Of a DNA stretch of 64,000 bases, positions 50,583 through 62,525 are shown one piece after another. The position numbers and the translations under genes were made by a program. Below the pieces are notes generated by a model. That model saw only the letters and a program-made list of their open reading frames with translations, was not told where the DNA came from and searched no databases. The stretch's first letter is position 1. Each line of letters opens with the position of its first letter. This stretch comes from Kitagawia praeruptora (lineage: Eukaryota; Streptophyta; Magnoliopsida; Apiales; Apiaceae), in assembly GCA_037693485.1 (NCBI GenBank), contig CM075354.1, forward strand, positions 141,321,001 to 141,385,000, given 5' to 3'.

Positions 50583-51776
50583 TTATGGTGGGATCATATG
50601 AACGTTCATAATATTACTAGAATTTACAATCTTTTATCAACAAATGTAACACCCCAGTTCCATATCGAGGAGATTTGGGAGTTCTGTTCAGTTTATAAGG
50701 CAAAGTACTACTACTAAGTGCACCAACAAATCATGATCTTTTGAGGGCCTGTGGTGGGCTTGTGGATTACCCAAGTTGGCGGCATTTGGGCCAATTTACT
50801 TTGGCTTATTTCGAATTCGTGATCGGGACTCGACCCGATTTTCGAAAAAGGCTCGGGATTTGACCTGGATTGTCACATATGATACTGGTTCAATGGTGTT
50901 ACATAGATTCTTAATAAAACATTGGTGACTATTACTTAAAATTCATTCAATTAACAAAAATCATTTTATTTACATATTGATAAATTTGGCAATTTTGATA
51001 ATATTAATATATTAAAGTTTAATTGTATTAAAAAAGAATGAAATATAAAATTTAAATCCAATAATTGATATAATAAAAATGACTATACACTTGTGCAATT
51101 AAAAATTAACAAAGTTATTGTATTTTAGATTCTTTTTTCCCTATATATATTACGACAACTACGACATATAAAAATTTAAAATCAAATTTCACTTATGTAT
51201 ATACAGTGTAATTATATTTTATTATATAATAAAATTAAATGAAATAATATATTAATAAAATATTATAATTCTCATCTACCGTATTATAATTAATATCTAT
51301 TATGGTGGGATCATATGAACGTTCTTAATATTACTAGAATTTACAATCTTTTATCAACAAATATGGTACTGGTTCAATGGTGTTACATAGATTCTTAATA
51401 AAACATTGGTGACTATTACTTAAAATTCATTCAATTAACAAAAATCATTTTATTTACATATTGATAAATTTGGCGATTTTGATAATATTAATATATTAAG
51501 GTTTAATTGTATTAAAAAAGAATGAAATATAAAATTTAAATCCAATAACTGATATAATAAAAATGACTATACACTTGTGTAATTAACAAATTAACAAAGT
51601 TATTATGTTTTAGATTCTTTTTTCCCTATATATATTAAGACAACTACGACATATAAAAATCTAAAATCAAATTTCACTTATGTATATACAGTGTAATTAT
51701 ATTTTATTATATAATCAAATTAAATGAAATAATATATTAATAAAATATTATAATTCTCATCTACCGTATTATAATT
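50574..51776. repeat. Duplicated segment C, copy 2, in two tandem units
   Basis: The unit beginning TAATATCTATTATGGTGGGA occurs at 50574-51290 and 51291-51776. The first is longer by the solo LTR 50645-50877. Both match 12687-13830. No gene. Confidence 0.85.
50645..50877 (+). mobile_element. Solo LTR of the TRIM family
   Basis: 233 bp, the same length as the TRIM LTRs at 32926 and 33377 but in plus orientation, starting TGTAACACC and ending TGTCACA. It is clearly more diverged. The second tandem unit shows the empty site (CAACAAATATGG). No 5-bp duplication is seen, so the flank was changed after insertion or by recombination. Confidence 0.88.
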
Positions 51777-51778
51777 TA

Positions 51779-54700
51779 CTAGCATTTTACCCGTGCTACG
51801 CACCAAAGGAACAATTTTAAAAAATATTAAATAATTACCAAAAATATATATAAGTATCAAAAAGTAAAAATTTTATATTTAATTATCTAGATCGTAATGT
51901 TGAACTCTACTATTTTATCAATTTTTTATCTACTAATTTAGTTTATTAAATTATGATGTATTCAAATATTTAGTATCTATATTATACAATAAAGTAATAT
52001 AAAAAAATTACATACACAAACTTTGATTGATCCAGATTTTTTCTAGGTTTGGACCATACATGACGAAAAATAAGATTTTTATATTTTAATGACCGGAGAT
52101 CGGACTGCTTATATACGATACGGTCCGGGTCTTGGACTGACAAACCAGGTCTAGTCTTATTTACCTGTCTAGACCAAAATGTTATGTAGCCCTAACTGCA
52201 CTACACATAAATTGCTTCTAGTAATTAACTTGGTTTCTTGTTCAGTTTTTACTTCGTTAATTTCATAAAAAGGTCTCGTTGGAATTCAAAAAAAATCTCA
52301 AAAGCATCAAAAGCATCAAAAGCTTGTTTATAATTTTTTCCCCACGCAGTGGATAAAATATATTAAGGATAATAAAAAAGAAATAATAAATTGAATGAGT
52401 AAGTGATATAATAAATCTTAAGTAATAAGTTTAGAAACATTTAAACCCATGACAAATGAATATTTACATTTAAAATCAAAATGAAAATTTCATCGTATTG
52501 AAGTAGCTCGAAGTAGCTCGTTGCCAGTGACCTTAAGGCACTATTAACCGAGTAATCTTGTTTTATATAAATGTAACTTCCTGATTCAATGTATCTGTAA
52601 AACCGTAAAGATCTTATAAGACATATATATAGTTAGTTAATTTTCTATCATAATATGTCAGATATAAACATGTTTGTTATGTTACTAATAGAGACTATAA
52701 TAACAGATTTTAATTAAATAAGAAAGTTATATATATTATTCAGTAATTTTCAAATTATTCCTAAGAAAAAATTGCGCTTGACTAAATGTCAGAAAAATGT
52801 TACAAATACTGTTAACGACACAGGTCAAACGACCATACTTATCATATATTTTCTTACTTTTTTGAATGCGAATGCGGCAACAAAAGTTTGTAGCCATACA
52901 CCATAAAGTACTTTATTGAGAGTACATATCCCATTAATAACATATCGTTATTTGCTTTATTTGCTTATGTTCTGGTGACCTGCCAATAATGTAAACTGAA
53001 AAATTTAGTTTCCAATAAATTTAAAAAAAAAATCACCTTATATTCTCGGATAAGCAATAGCAATCATTAACTATAACATGAAATTCATTCATATTCAGGA
53101 TCCACCAACAATTATGTAAATTCATAAAATATAAGAAAAAATACTAAAATTGAACATCTTTTGAGTGAGTAAGTAGTGGTAAAGTTTATTCTCTTAGCAG
53201 ATTATATAATTTCGTGAATTGAGCTTATAGAGTACCCATTTTAAAGTTGACTATCACAATACATAAATAATTTTGAAGAATATATATAGGTGGTTTTTAT
53301 AACTACTCTAAAAACAAAAAAATTGTGGCATAATATGTATTCGACACGCGAACAAATATATTAATATAAGTATTATTAAGTTGAGAAAAGTTATATCTTT
53401 TAATTTGGAACATGCATGTGTGTTTGAGTAAGTGTGTAGGTATTTTTGTTAGTAAGAACATCAAAAGTAGATACATAAAGTGATTAACTCTTACAAAAAA
53501 AACAGTATAATTCATAAACATTAACTTTTCTCAATCTAATAATTTAAATTGACAAAAAAAAAACACTTCGTACATATAAAACTACGGTAGTCATACTTAG
53601 TTTGGGGAAGGAATAAGGATGCCCACCGGGTGTGTTATAATCTCAAAAAAAATAGATAGACTGATTTTTTGCAGTAGATTTGTCTGTTAGTCTCACACCA
53701 GACTATAAATAAAATTTACAATGATATAATTTCAACTTATTTTAATTTGTCATGTTAACGCATATATTTCATATACATCAATTTGATTAGCTTGTAAAAG
53801 ATGGAAGTGAAAAAGGTTAGAAACGGGGAAAAATATGAGACATAAAAAAATATAAAATTTTAAAATGATAAATTAATTAAATATATCTTTGAAATTAATA
53901 TTTTATTTACACATGTATCACATCAAATTTATATATATTTAACTAATTGTTCATCTAATTTAATATTATATCTATTGCGAACTTACTAAGTAATTGTCTT
54001 TACATTCCTGGATATCATTTAATTAATGGTAAACGACAAATAAAATTAAGGACATATATTTAAAATGTTAATAATGAAAAAAATGGTTGGTTCTTATTTT
54101 TAAAGATAATTATAAAACGTTTATTTAACTATTAGTAAATCTAATTTAATATCAATTTTAATGTGGACTTACTAATTAATTGACTTTACACTCTTGGATT
54201 TTTTAACTAATAGGAATTCACAAAATAAATTTAAGGAAAAATAATCAAAATGATAATTATAAATTCTTTGTTGATTTTATTGGATAATTAAAACACAAAA
54301 CATATGATACATATATATAATCGAAATAAAAAATAATATATATATATATATATCCAAATATAATCTGTCACTTAATAAAAAGATACAAAGTAATACCTTA
54401 ACCGAAATTGATATGATTTAAGCAGGAGGAGAAGAATTGATAGAGACGCTTAGTTCAGGAAAGTTGGCTAGGTCCGATGGAGAATAGGCAATAAGCGGCT
54501 TAGATTTCTTATAATGATTAAATTGATATAATAATTTTATTTTTCAATTTGTAAGAATTTTATATTTGAGATATTTCAATTTTATGTAAATTAATTATTA
54601 GTTAATCGTTAAAATAAAAATTAGTAGTTATTATGTTCAGTTTTTTTATATATAAGCAATTATTATATTTATTTAATTGATACAAAAAAATAAAAATCTA

Positions 54701-56035
54701 TTGTTAATGAGTTTAACTTGAGTTGAGTTTAATTTTGGCTGAAACGTAGAATCTAGATCCAATAGACAAACATGTTACATTAAGTTTAATTGATCTAGAC
54801 TCTGATTGATACTAAAATACTTCACAATCTTACGCTTGTTTAGCTAGTACGTGGTAGACTCGGATATTATAATAAAGGATGTTCAAAAACAAATTCATAA
54901 TTAAAAGATATGCAAACATCGGCAATTCACTGTTATGTGGATTTATAGAAAATATTATTTACCGTTAGTAATGATTTTTAAAATTAACAACCATGTGATA
55001 TACGAATTTATTAAATGAAGATATAATTATATTTAAATTTAATTTAACCCAGATTAGTAAATGAATAAGCATTGTAAATAATAAAATTTTTATATATGAT
55101 TGTTTGATTGAAAATTTAGAAGTGAATTCTGATTGTCTCTAAAATAATTTTTATTTTTTGATTGGTAATTTATTCACCAACCAATAATAATACTCTTCTA
55201 GCGTATATTTAATAATTTAATAATTAAAATATATCTAGCATTGACTTATATGCATTTATTAATTAATTATATTAACAATTATGAATAAATAAATTATATT
55301 ATAATTATTTAAAATCGGTTATATTATAATTATAACATAATGATTTAAATTATATTATTTTTTTCATATTTCTATGAGTTATATTATAATTATTTAAAAT
55401 CGGTTATAATTATACAATATATATTATGAGAATCAATTTATAATGTAAAATAATCTAATTGTGATTGATTTTATATTAAAAAAGTGGTTGATTAATAAAT
55501 TAGTAGTTATTGAATATAATTTAAAATATATAATAGTATATCGCGATTGATTTCAAATTAAAATAGTAATTTTTTAGTAAAAAAATATGTATTTATGGAT
55601 ATGTAAATATTAAATAATATGTATTTATGGATATGTCTAATAAAATCATTATTGTATTTAAATTAGAATTATTAACTAATCATGGTTAATGAGGTAGGGT
55701 TAGATTATAAATAAGGAAAACTCTTGTCTCTTAATATAACATGATTGGTCTAAAATTTAGGAATTGTCTGTGATTGGTTCTAAAATAATTCATAAAATAA
55801 TTCATAATTTTCTGATTGGTTAACTCAATATTGGTAGACTCGGGTATTATAATAAAACATATTCCTAAATATTATATTATAGGACATGATTGAGTTGATA
55901 ACAATCTATTGCATATTTTTCACATACGTGATATCCAGACCTGCACCTTGGCGTATAGTGAGCCACTAAGCCCAGGGAAAAAAAAAACTTCGGCAAAGTT
56001 TGTTCAGTTGAGTAATTTTGTGAAGTGTTTCAAAC
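51779..56035. other. Long AT-rich stretch without genes; Helitron-like 3' end at its left
   Basis: CTAG (51779-51782) followed by CCCGTGCTACGCACC on the plus strand is a Helitron-type 3' end in minus orientation; its 5' end was not found. The rest is AT-rich with short repeats, such as two copies of AAATCGGTTAT near 55312 and 55397 and TAATATGTATTTATGGATATG twice near 55610. No ORF of note and no RNA gene seen. Confidence 0.4.
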
Positions 56036-56101
56036 CCTAGCTAAATCATGGCCAATTGGCCCACATGAAAATATATAATATGCAGGTTAATATTATACTT
56101 A

Positions 56102-57454
56102 GGGCCTATTTAATAAATGAGGAAAGGACCATATTATCACAATTTGAGATTAAAAGGCCCAAATAATCACAATCCATTAAAAAGGCCCTTTTCATCACAA
56201 AAAAACGTAAGAAAAGAATGCGTTATTGGAGGACAATCAACTCACCTTTGGATTACAGCTTTACTGGCACCCACTTGACTGCCACTTCAGTGGGTCCCAC
56301 TTTCATAAACGGACAATAAACATGCGTGAGTGTTAATTGATCTTCTGTGAAAAGCATACAACAACGTGGGCCCAACATGCGTTTTCAAGAACGCATTCTT
56401 TAAATGCGTTTTTACATTAATTTTTTAATATTTAAATTTTTTTTGAAACGAACCTGGCATCTTATTATAGGAGTAACGCATTTTGTGTTTGCGTTTCTTA
56501 AAAACGCAACATAAAGTTGCGTTTTTCTGTGATATTAAGGGCCATTTTATAGAATTGTGATATTTTGGACCATTTTATTTTAAATTGTGATAACATGGGC
56601 CAATACCCTTAATAAATCTGAATAAAAAATATTGAATCATTAAATTTTCTGAATACACTGAATGAAAAATTTATCTGAATGAAAAATTTACTAAATGAAA
56701 ATCACTGTCTGATAACAAATATGTAAAAATATCTGAATGACAATACATTTACTATTATACCCTCAAATTTGATTATAAATTACAAATCCGAAAATCATTA
56801 TTGAAAAATATATAATAAAGCATCTGAAATGAATTGATAAAGAGAAACACCAATATTTTTAATTGATTTTTTCTATCATTTTCACAAGAATTAAACGTTT
56901 TGTACCACCTAGCACTTAGGAACCGATTAATTGACCACCTAAATCGATTTTTAGAATATTGATTATATACTATAAAGCATGATACATAATATTGTTAAAT
57001 TTAAAATATTAATGCAAACTTTAATTTTCTTTAAACTAAAAAATCCTTAAATAAAATAAAAAATGTATAAATATGAAACATATATGTATACATGCACATC
57101 CACATTAGCAGTAAATAAAAAATAATGAGAAACACGGATGAAACAAAAATCAAAATATTTACATTATTCATATATAAATTATAATAATTGTCTATAGTCT
57201 ATATGTATAGATTAGGAAAATAAAATAAATAAATATGCACCCCACAAATAGCACAAGCAGCCGCATGAGGTTAATACATGTAAAACTCCATTCAGTCCTC
57301 CTAGTGACCGAATAAGTGAGGGTGATCTCACTTACCGAAAAAGCCAATTTTGGACTAAATCAGTGCGTTTGATAACATGTCTTTTGATGTGAAATGTCTG
57401 ACCAATTAAGTAAATTGTTCATTAAGCGGTTATTAAGTGTTATCAAATAGGGTC
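56102..57454. mobile_element. PIF/Harbinger-type MITE with nested foldback
   Basis: The TIRs GGGCCTATTTAATAA and, inverted, GACCCTATTTGATAA are flanked by TTA (56099-56101, 57455-57457). The homologous sequence at 39541-39550 has no insertion. Noncoding; AT-rich core. Confidence 0.75.
56119..56608. mobile_element. Mutator-like foldback MITE
   Basis: An exact 9-bp duplication TTAATAAAT (56110-56118, 56609-56617) flanks TIRs GAGGAAAGGACCATATTATC and, inverted, GGGTATTGGCCCATGTTATC. The core is rich in ATGCGTT/AACGCAT words (at least eight between 56215 and 56520). Confidence 0.85.
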
Positions 57455-57457
57455 TTA

Positions 57458-57833
57458 TTGAGATAAGGAGACTCTGAGACTACTCAGAGTTAGGTGAGAT
57501 ATAAAAATTATATATATAAATATGGATGAATATTTTTGTAAAATCAGAATTTATTTAAAATTTTATTAATATTATATTATTTTGTATAAAAATTTTAGAA
57601 AATAACCTAAAATGTATTTTAGGTTACTTTTTCTCATACTTATTATTTTATAATGAAGTAAGTTTTTGCATTAATTATGTTTAAGAAAGGTGAAAAATTA
57701 TTGAATTAAGTAAGTCATATATATATATTTTTATATTTTTGTTGCTAATATAATATTTACATAATTTAACATTATATATAGTAACTATTGATAAAGATTT
57801 ATGTGCAACTTTTTATTATTACATTTATTAATA
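57458..57833. other. AT-rich sequence between MITE and Helitron
   Basis: Contains a small hairpin, GGAGACTCTGAGACTACTCAGAG, near 57477, and the second half of the similarity to 39545-39660. No gene. Confidence 0.4.
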
Positions 57834-57942
57834 CTAGCTTATAACCCGTGCAACGCACGGTTCCTTTTTTAATATTTATAAAATTATATTAATTTTTTTA
57901 ATTTTATATGTTATTAATTTACATATCAAATTGTTGTTAAAA

Positions 57943-57996
<54 letters not shown>

Positions 57997-59655
57997 TATA
58001 CATTCGATTTAATAATTATACTCTATCTTGAATTCTTAAAATTTGATTTGAACGATTTTACAACCTACGTGAAATTAACAAAATAATGTTTAATTTAGTA
58101 ATGGTTTAAAAATTATTTTCCAATTAAACCTACGCAGAAACAAAAGAGAGAAGAAATTGACGATTTTTTACGTTGACAATTCTATTCGATTTTATGAATT
58201 CTACTTATAATTCGTTTTGATTATCAAAATATTCTTGTTATTATTTGAAGATTGTTTTACTAACTACCAAATACAATTTTAATAATAAGTGTATGAGAGA
58301 TTTTATTCAAAACTCTGATAATCGGTAGTCTGGTCCTCCGTAAAACAAAATAAATAAGAACTATTAGATTTTAAAATAAATATATGAAAATTGTTGGATC
58401 TAACATAAAAAAATATATTTAATATATTATAAACTAAAAAAATATTTATATTGAAATACGAAAATGTGTATATCAATGATTAAAATTAGAGCTGTAAACG
58501 AACCGGACTGTTCGGTAAGCTCGTCCGGTTCGGTTCGAGTTCGGTAAGTTCGTTCGATAAGCTTACCGAACTCGAGTTCGGACAAGAAAAAGTGTTCGAT
58601 TAGCTTACCGAACATTGTTCGGTTCGTTAGGATTTCGTCCAAGTTCGTTAAATGTTCGTCCGAGTTTGTCCGAGTTCGGTTCAAGTTCGGTTCGTTCGAT
58701 AAAAACAATAATATTTACTTTTTTTTACTTTTTTTTTAATTTTCAAATTATTATTATATATATAATTACCGAACTGTTCGTGTTCGGTTCGGTATGTTCG
58801 TGAACAGTTCGTGTTCGATTCGGTTCATTACCGAACTCGAGTTCGGACAAGAAAAAGTGTCCGATAAGCTTACCGAACATTGTTCGGTTCGTTAAGAATT
58901 TGTCCGAGTTCGTTAAAAGTTCGTCCGAGTTCGTCCGAGTTCGGTTCGTTTACAGCTCTAATTTAAATCATATAAGTGGATTGCAACTCTTAAGCTTCTA
59001 TTGAAACACAATAGCCTTCTCAATCCATTCATACGAATGATTCACTACTTTTAGATCCCAATTAATACCGGAATTCTTGTAGAAATCAGGATCTGCCCGG
59101 CTATAGAAACCAGCATTAATGAAGATCAATGTCTATCTTATATATTGAATAGGATTAATGCAAAATTCGTAATTATATTTTCTCTTGAAATTCTTAGTGT
59201 TTCCATTTGAATAATTATTATTAAACATCATTAAATTAAAGATAATTTTATGAGTTTCGCGTTGGTTGTAAAATCATCTAAATCTGATTTTTAAATCTCA
59301 AGATAGAACTCAAATAGTAAATATGAATTTTTTAAAAAAAATAATTAAAATCCAATTCTAATACAACCTTTTTTTAATTATATCCTTTTCATGTTATGAT
59401 TTTTTATAAAAAAATTCAATTTTAATACAACCTTTTTTAATTATATCCTTTTTAGATTATAATTTTCTTTCTAAAATTAACTATTAATGCAACATTTTGT
59501 AATTATATCCATTTTAGATTATAATTTTCTCTTTTAATATGATCTAATCTTGATCATCTATTTTTAAAAATATTAAATTCGAAGATTGAAATTATTTTGG
59601 TAATATAATGACGAAAATTATGAATAGAATCCCTCCTACGCTTATTATATATAAA
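57834..59655 (-). mobile_element. Helitron, minus orientation
   Basis: The 3' end on the left is CTAG at 57834-57837, preceded (minus strand) by the hairpin CCGTGC-AAC-GCACGG at 57846-57860. The 5' end near 59655 reads TATATATAATAAGC on the minus strand, like the start at 62526. Several internal stretches (59340-59560, 58160-58340) match 62870-63050 and 63560-63790 in inverted orientation. No helicase gene; a foldback element is nested inside. Confidence 0.65.
58489..58958. mobile_element. Foldback element with TTCGG-rich arms
   Basis: GAGCTGTAAACGAACCGG at the left and its complement at the right (CGTTTACAGCTC) close two long arms of GTTCGG/CGAAC words around an AT-rich loop (58700-58770). 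TTA and TAA lie outside. The element is GC-rich within very AT-rich DNA. The short open frames over it are products of the repeat. Confidence 0.8.
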
Positions 59656-61392
59656 AATATAATAATTATTATTATTATATCTTTACTATTTTTTACATGT
59701 AATAAGTGTAAGAAAAATTACATTCAAAACTTTGGTTCCTTTTATGACCAAACTAATAAGAATTCAATCATCAAAATTTTTTAGGTAAAAGTTTACATGG
59801 TTAGCACTCCATCTGTCTTAACCCTTAACAAAAATTTAGCCAATTCAAGCATATTGGCTATTCAATCTCTACAAACCTGTAATGAAATTCCATATTATGT
59901 ATTGTTATATTAAAATAAATATATTTTATTTATAACAACTAAAAATAATATAAAATATATTTTATTTGTCCCTCTCATTTTTTTACACTCTCTTTTTTAT
60001 TTTTTGAGATATTACTCCCAATTCTTTACATTCCAAACTTTATTCAAAACAATAAAATTTTATAATATAAAAAATAACTACATCCACTACTATCCTCTAC
60101 TAAACTCATTTTATTGCATAAAATTTTGTTTGTTCCACCACTTTACTCATTTTTCATATTTTTCTCCACTATTTTACATTTTTTCTTAAATTCCGTGCCC
60201 AACTTATTTGTAAATAATGAGAGAAATGGAGGGAGTACTATTTTAAAAATATAACTAATCATTATAATCAACTCGAACCACATTACTTAAAGGTTTAACA
60301 AATTTTATATAATCAGTAATTTATATTGCTAAACATTTTAATCAACACTATTGGAGATGCTCTAAATATATAAATGAGAATCGTTGAATTTAATATTAAA
60401 AACAATATTATTTGGTTTTTAGTAGAATTATTATATTCAAATACTAATGGTGTATTTCAATAATTTGAATCAAATATAAATAGCGAATCTAAATTGAATA
60501 GAATTGTTAATATAAAATTCATAACTTTGTTCTGTCTTCAGATTTTGGAAAATTAGAGTTGAATAATAATTGTTAAATCATCATTAAAATTATTTCGTTT
60601 GTTTCGTGTGGGCTATAAATCGTCCAATTCCAATTTTAGATTTCAAGAGAGATAATATAATAAAATGAGTGTTTAAAGTATAATAAATATTTATTATTCA
60701 TTTATTTTAGCTCTAAATATATTTTTCTCCAATTCTTTCAAATTAATTTTTATTTATTTATTTTAATATAATTTTAAGATTTATCTAACAAAAATCAAAT
60801 TCAATAAAAAAAATATAACTATTATGAAAGTAAAATTGTAAAATATCGTATATAAATTAAAATTATTTTAAATAAAAAAAATTAGAACAATTGGATTTAT
60901 ATAAAGGATTATTTTATATTTTAATAGGTGAATTGTTTTTTCAAAAGTTTAAAATTCAAACCTTAACAACAACATATTAAATATGGATATTTATATTAAC
61001 AGAATAAAAATATTCATATTTCTTAAAAAATAAAAAAAAATTACAAAAATTTATAAACTAATATAATTATCCAAAATTTATAATTATTATTTATACTATA
61101 TTATTATAACTTATAAACAAAACAAAGAATATTTGGTTGGTTGTTGGTTTGTGGTACAGTGAATAATAGCCATTAGGTTTTAAAACGAATAAATGAGAAT
61201 CGTTGGATGTAATGCTAATTTTTTTTAATATTTAAAATACTCTCACAGCTTGAAGATTCGAATCCCGTCACCGACATATTATTATTAAATATTTATATTA
61301 TCTTATGAACTACTCCAAAGAAGGTTCAATTCCAGGTAACAACATGTTATAGTTAAAAATTTATATTATCTATTTTCATCATATTAGATAAT
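59656..61392. other. AT-rich sequence with a probable Stowaway (about 59807-60235)
   Basis: CTCCATCTGTCTTAACCC near 59807 and GAGAAATGGAGGGAG ending at 60235, followed by TA, look like decayed Stowaway ends. Near 61254, ATTCGAATCCC resembles a pol III B box but has no partner. No gene. Confidence 0.45.
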
Positions 61393-62212
61393 GACCAAAA
61401 TGCCTCAAAATGAGGTATCCATGGCCCCAAATGCCTATTTTCGGAACAAATGCCCTAACTACCCACGGGATACGCCGTTGCCACTGGCGTATCAACGGCG
61501 TATCCCAAGCTTTGATTTTCACACAACTCATCAAGACTCTCTTGTCTCTCTCTCGAACTCTTCGTCGCCTCTCTCACTGCCATTCCTTTCCCGTCGTCGT
61601 CTCTTATCAATCTCTCGATCTGAACACAGCAACGTGACGAGCACATCTGGATCTTCCTTTTTCCTTCTGGTTTTCTCTGGTTCATGCCCTGCAGGGGCTG
61701 TGTTGAGCTTCGTCGGAAAATTGAATTTGATTTAGAGTTCTGATTTGGGTGTTTAAAATCCGGCTCTAGAATCGATTAATTAATTGCATAGGGTTGTAGA
61801 GGACGCTGAGGGATTTGTTTGGTATATAGAACTCAACGGGAAAATAAATGAGGTGGGAGAACGAAGTAGATGAACAAATCGCGAAAAATCGCCTGACGAG
61901 TCGCCCGACGAGTCGCCTGGAGAAGACGATGATGACGTAAGATGCGCTTATGGGGAATGCGTGTCTAACAATAAGCATTATACAAATGCGTGTCTGCTGC
62001 TACAGTAGATGTCTCCCAGTCAGTCAGTCACGTATCTGTGTGTTACTCCGTTATTATTAACGTGTCTACAAGACACTTCTTCACCACTGGCGTGTCTTCG
62101 TGTCACTCCACCACTAATAGCGTGTCTCGTGGGTATTTAGGATATTTAGGGTCTCACAGACTGACGATAGGTATTTTGGTCATGGATATTTAATTTTTGG
62201 ATATTTTGGGCC
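61393..62212. mobile_element. Non-autonomous inverted-repeat element with GC-richer, gene-like core
   Basis: GACCAAAATGCC and the TATCCATGG block at the left pair with GGTATTTTGGTCATGGATAT at the right, and the pairing extends inward to ACCCACGGGATACGCC against GCGTGTCTCGTGGGT. The core (61520-61740) is a CT-rich, exon-like stretch, unlike the AT-rich surroundings, which suggests captured host sequence. A 114-codon frame starts within the left arm at 61391 and is of doubtful meaning. No clear target duplication was found. Confidence 0.55.
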
Positions 62213-62525
62213 AAACTAATAATAAACATCTATTTTCATCATATTATAATTAAACATTTATGTTATCTATTAAATTATTCCGAAAAGTTGAACATTCAAT
62301 TTCCGTCAACAACATATTATATTTAAAGAATTATATTATCTATTTTCAAGATACAAGCAAAATGTTATCGTTTAGAATATTATCATGTATTATTATATTT
62401 TATTATCTTTTATAATTCATTTTCCTACTAATAAAACAATATATTAAAATATAAATAGTAAGATAAAAAATATTACAAATCCTCCGTTATGCACGGATTA
62501 TAAACTAGTTTTTAATAAATTAATA
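62213..62525 (+). other. AT-rich sequence ending in a Helitron-type 3' terminus
   Basis: The hairpin TCCGTTATGCACGGA followed by TTATAAACTAG (CTAG at 62505-62508, then T) is a Helitron 3' end in plus orientation; the matching 5' end was not identified. Confidence 0.5.

Noticed and set aside
50645..50877. TRIM family as Cassandra with a 5S rRNA insert
   Set aside because: I looked for 5S-like sequence in the LTR and saw none.
58427..58803. Frames of 62-93 codons with Arg/Thr/Glu repeats
   Set aside because: They follow the TTCGG-rich arms of a foldback element.
61391..61735. A 114-codon frame as a host gene
   Set aside because: It starts within the inverted arm of a transposable element, has Ser/Leu-rich low complexity and no recognisable domain; kept only as part of the element.
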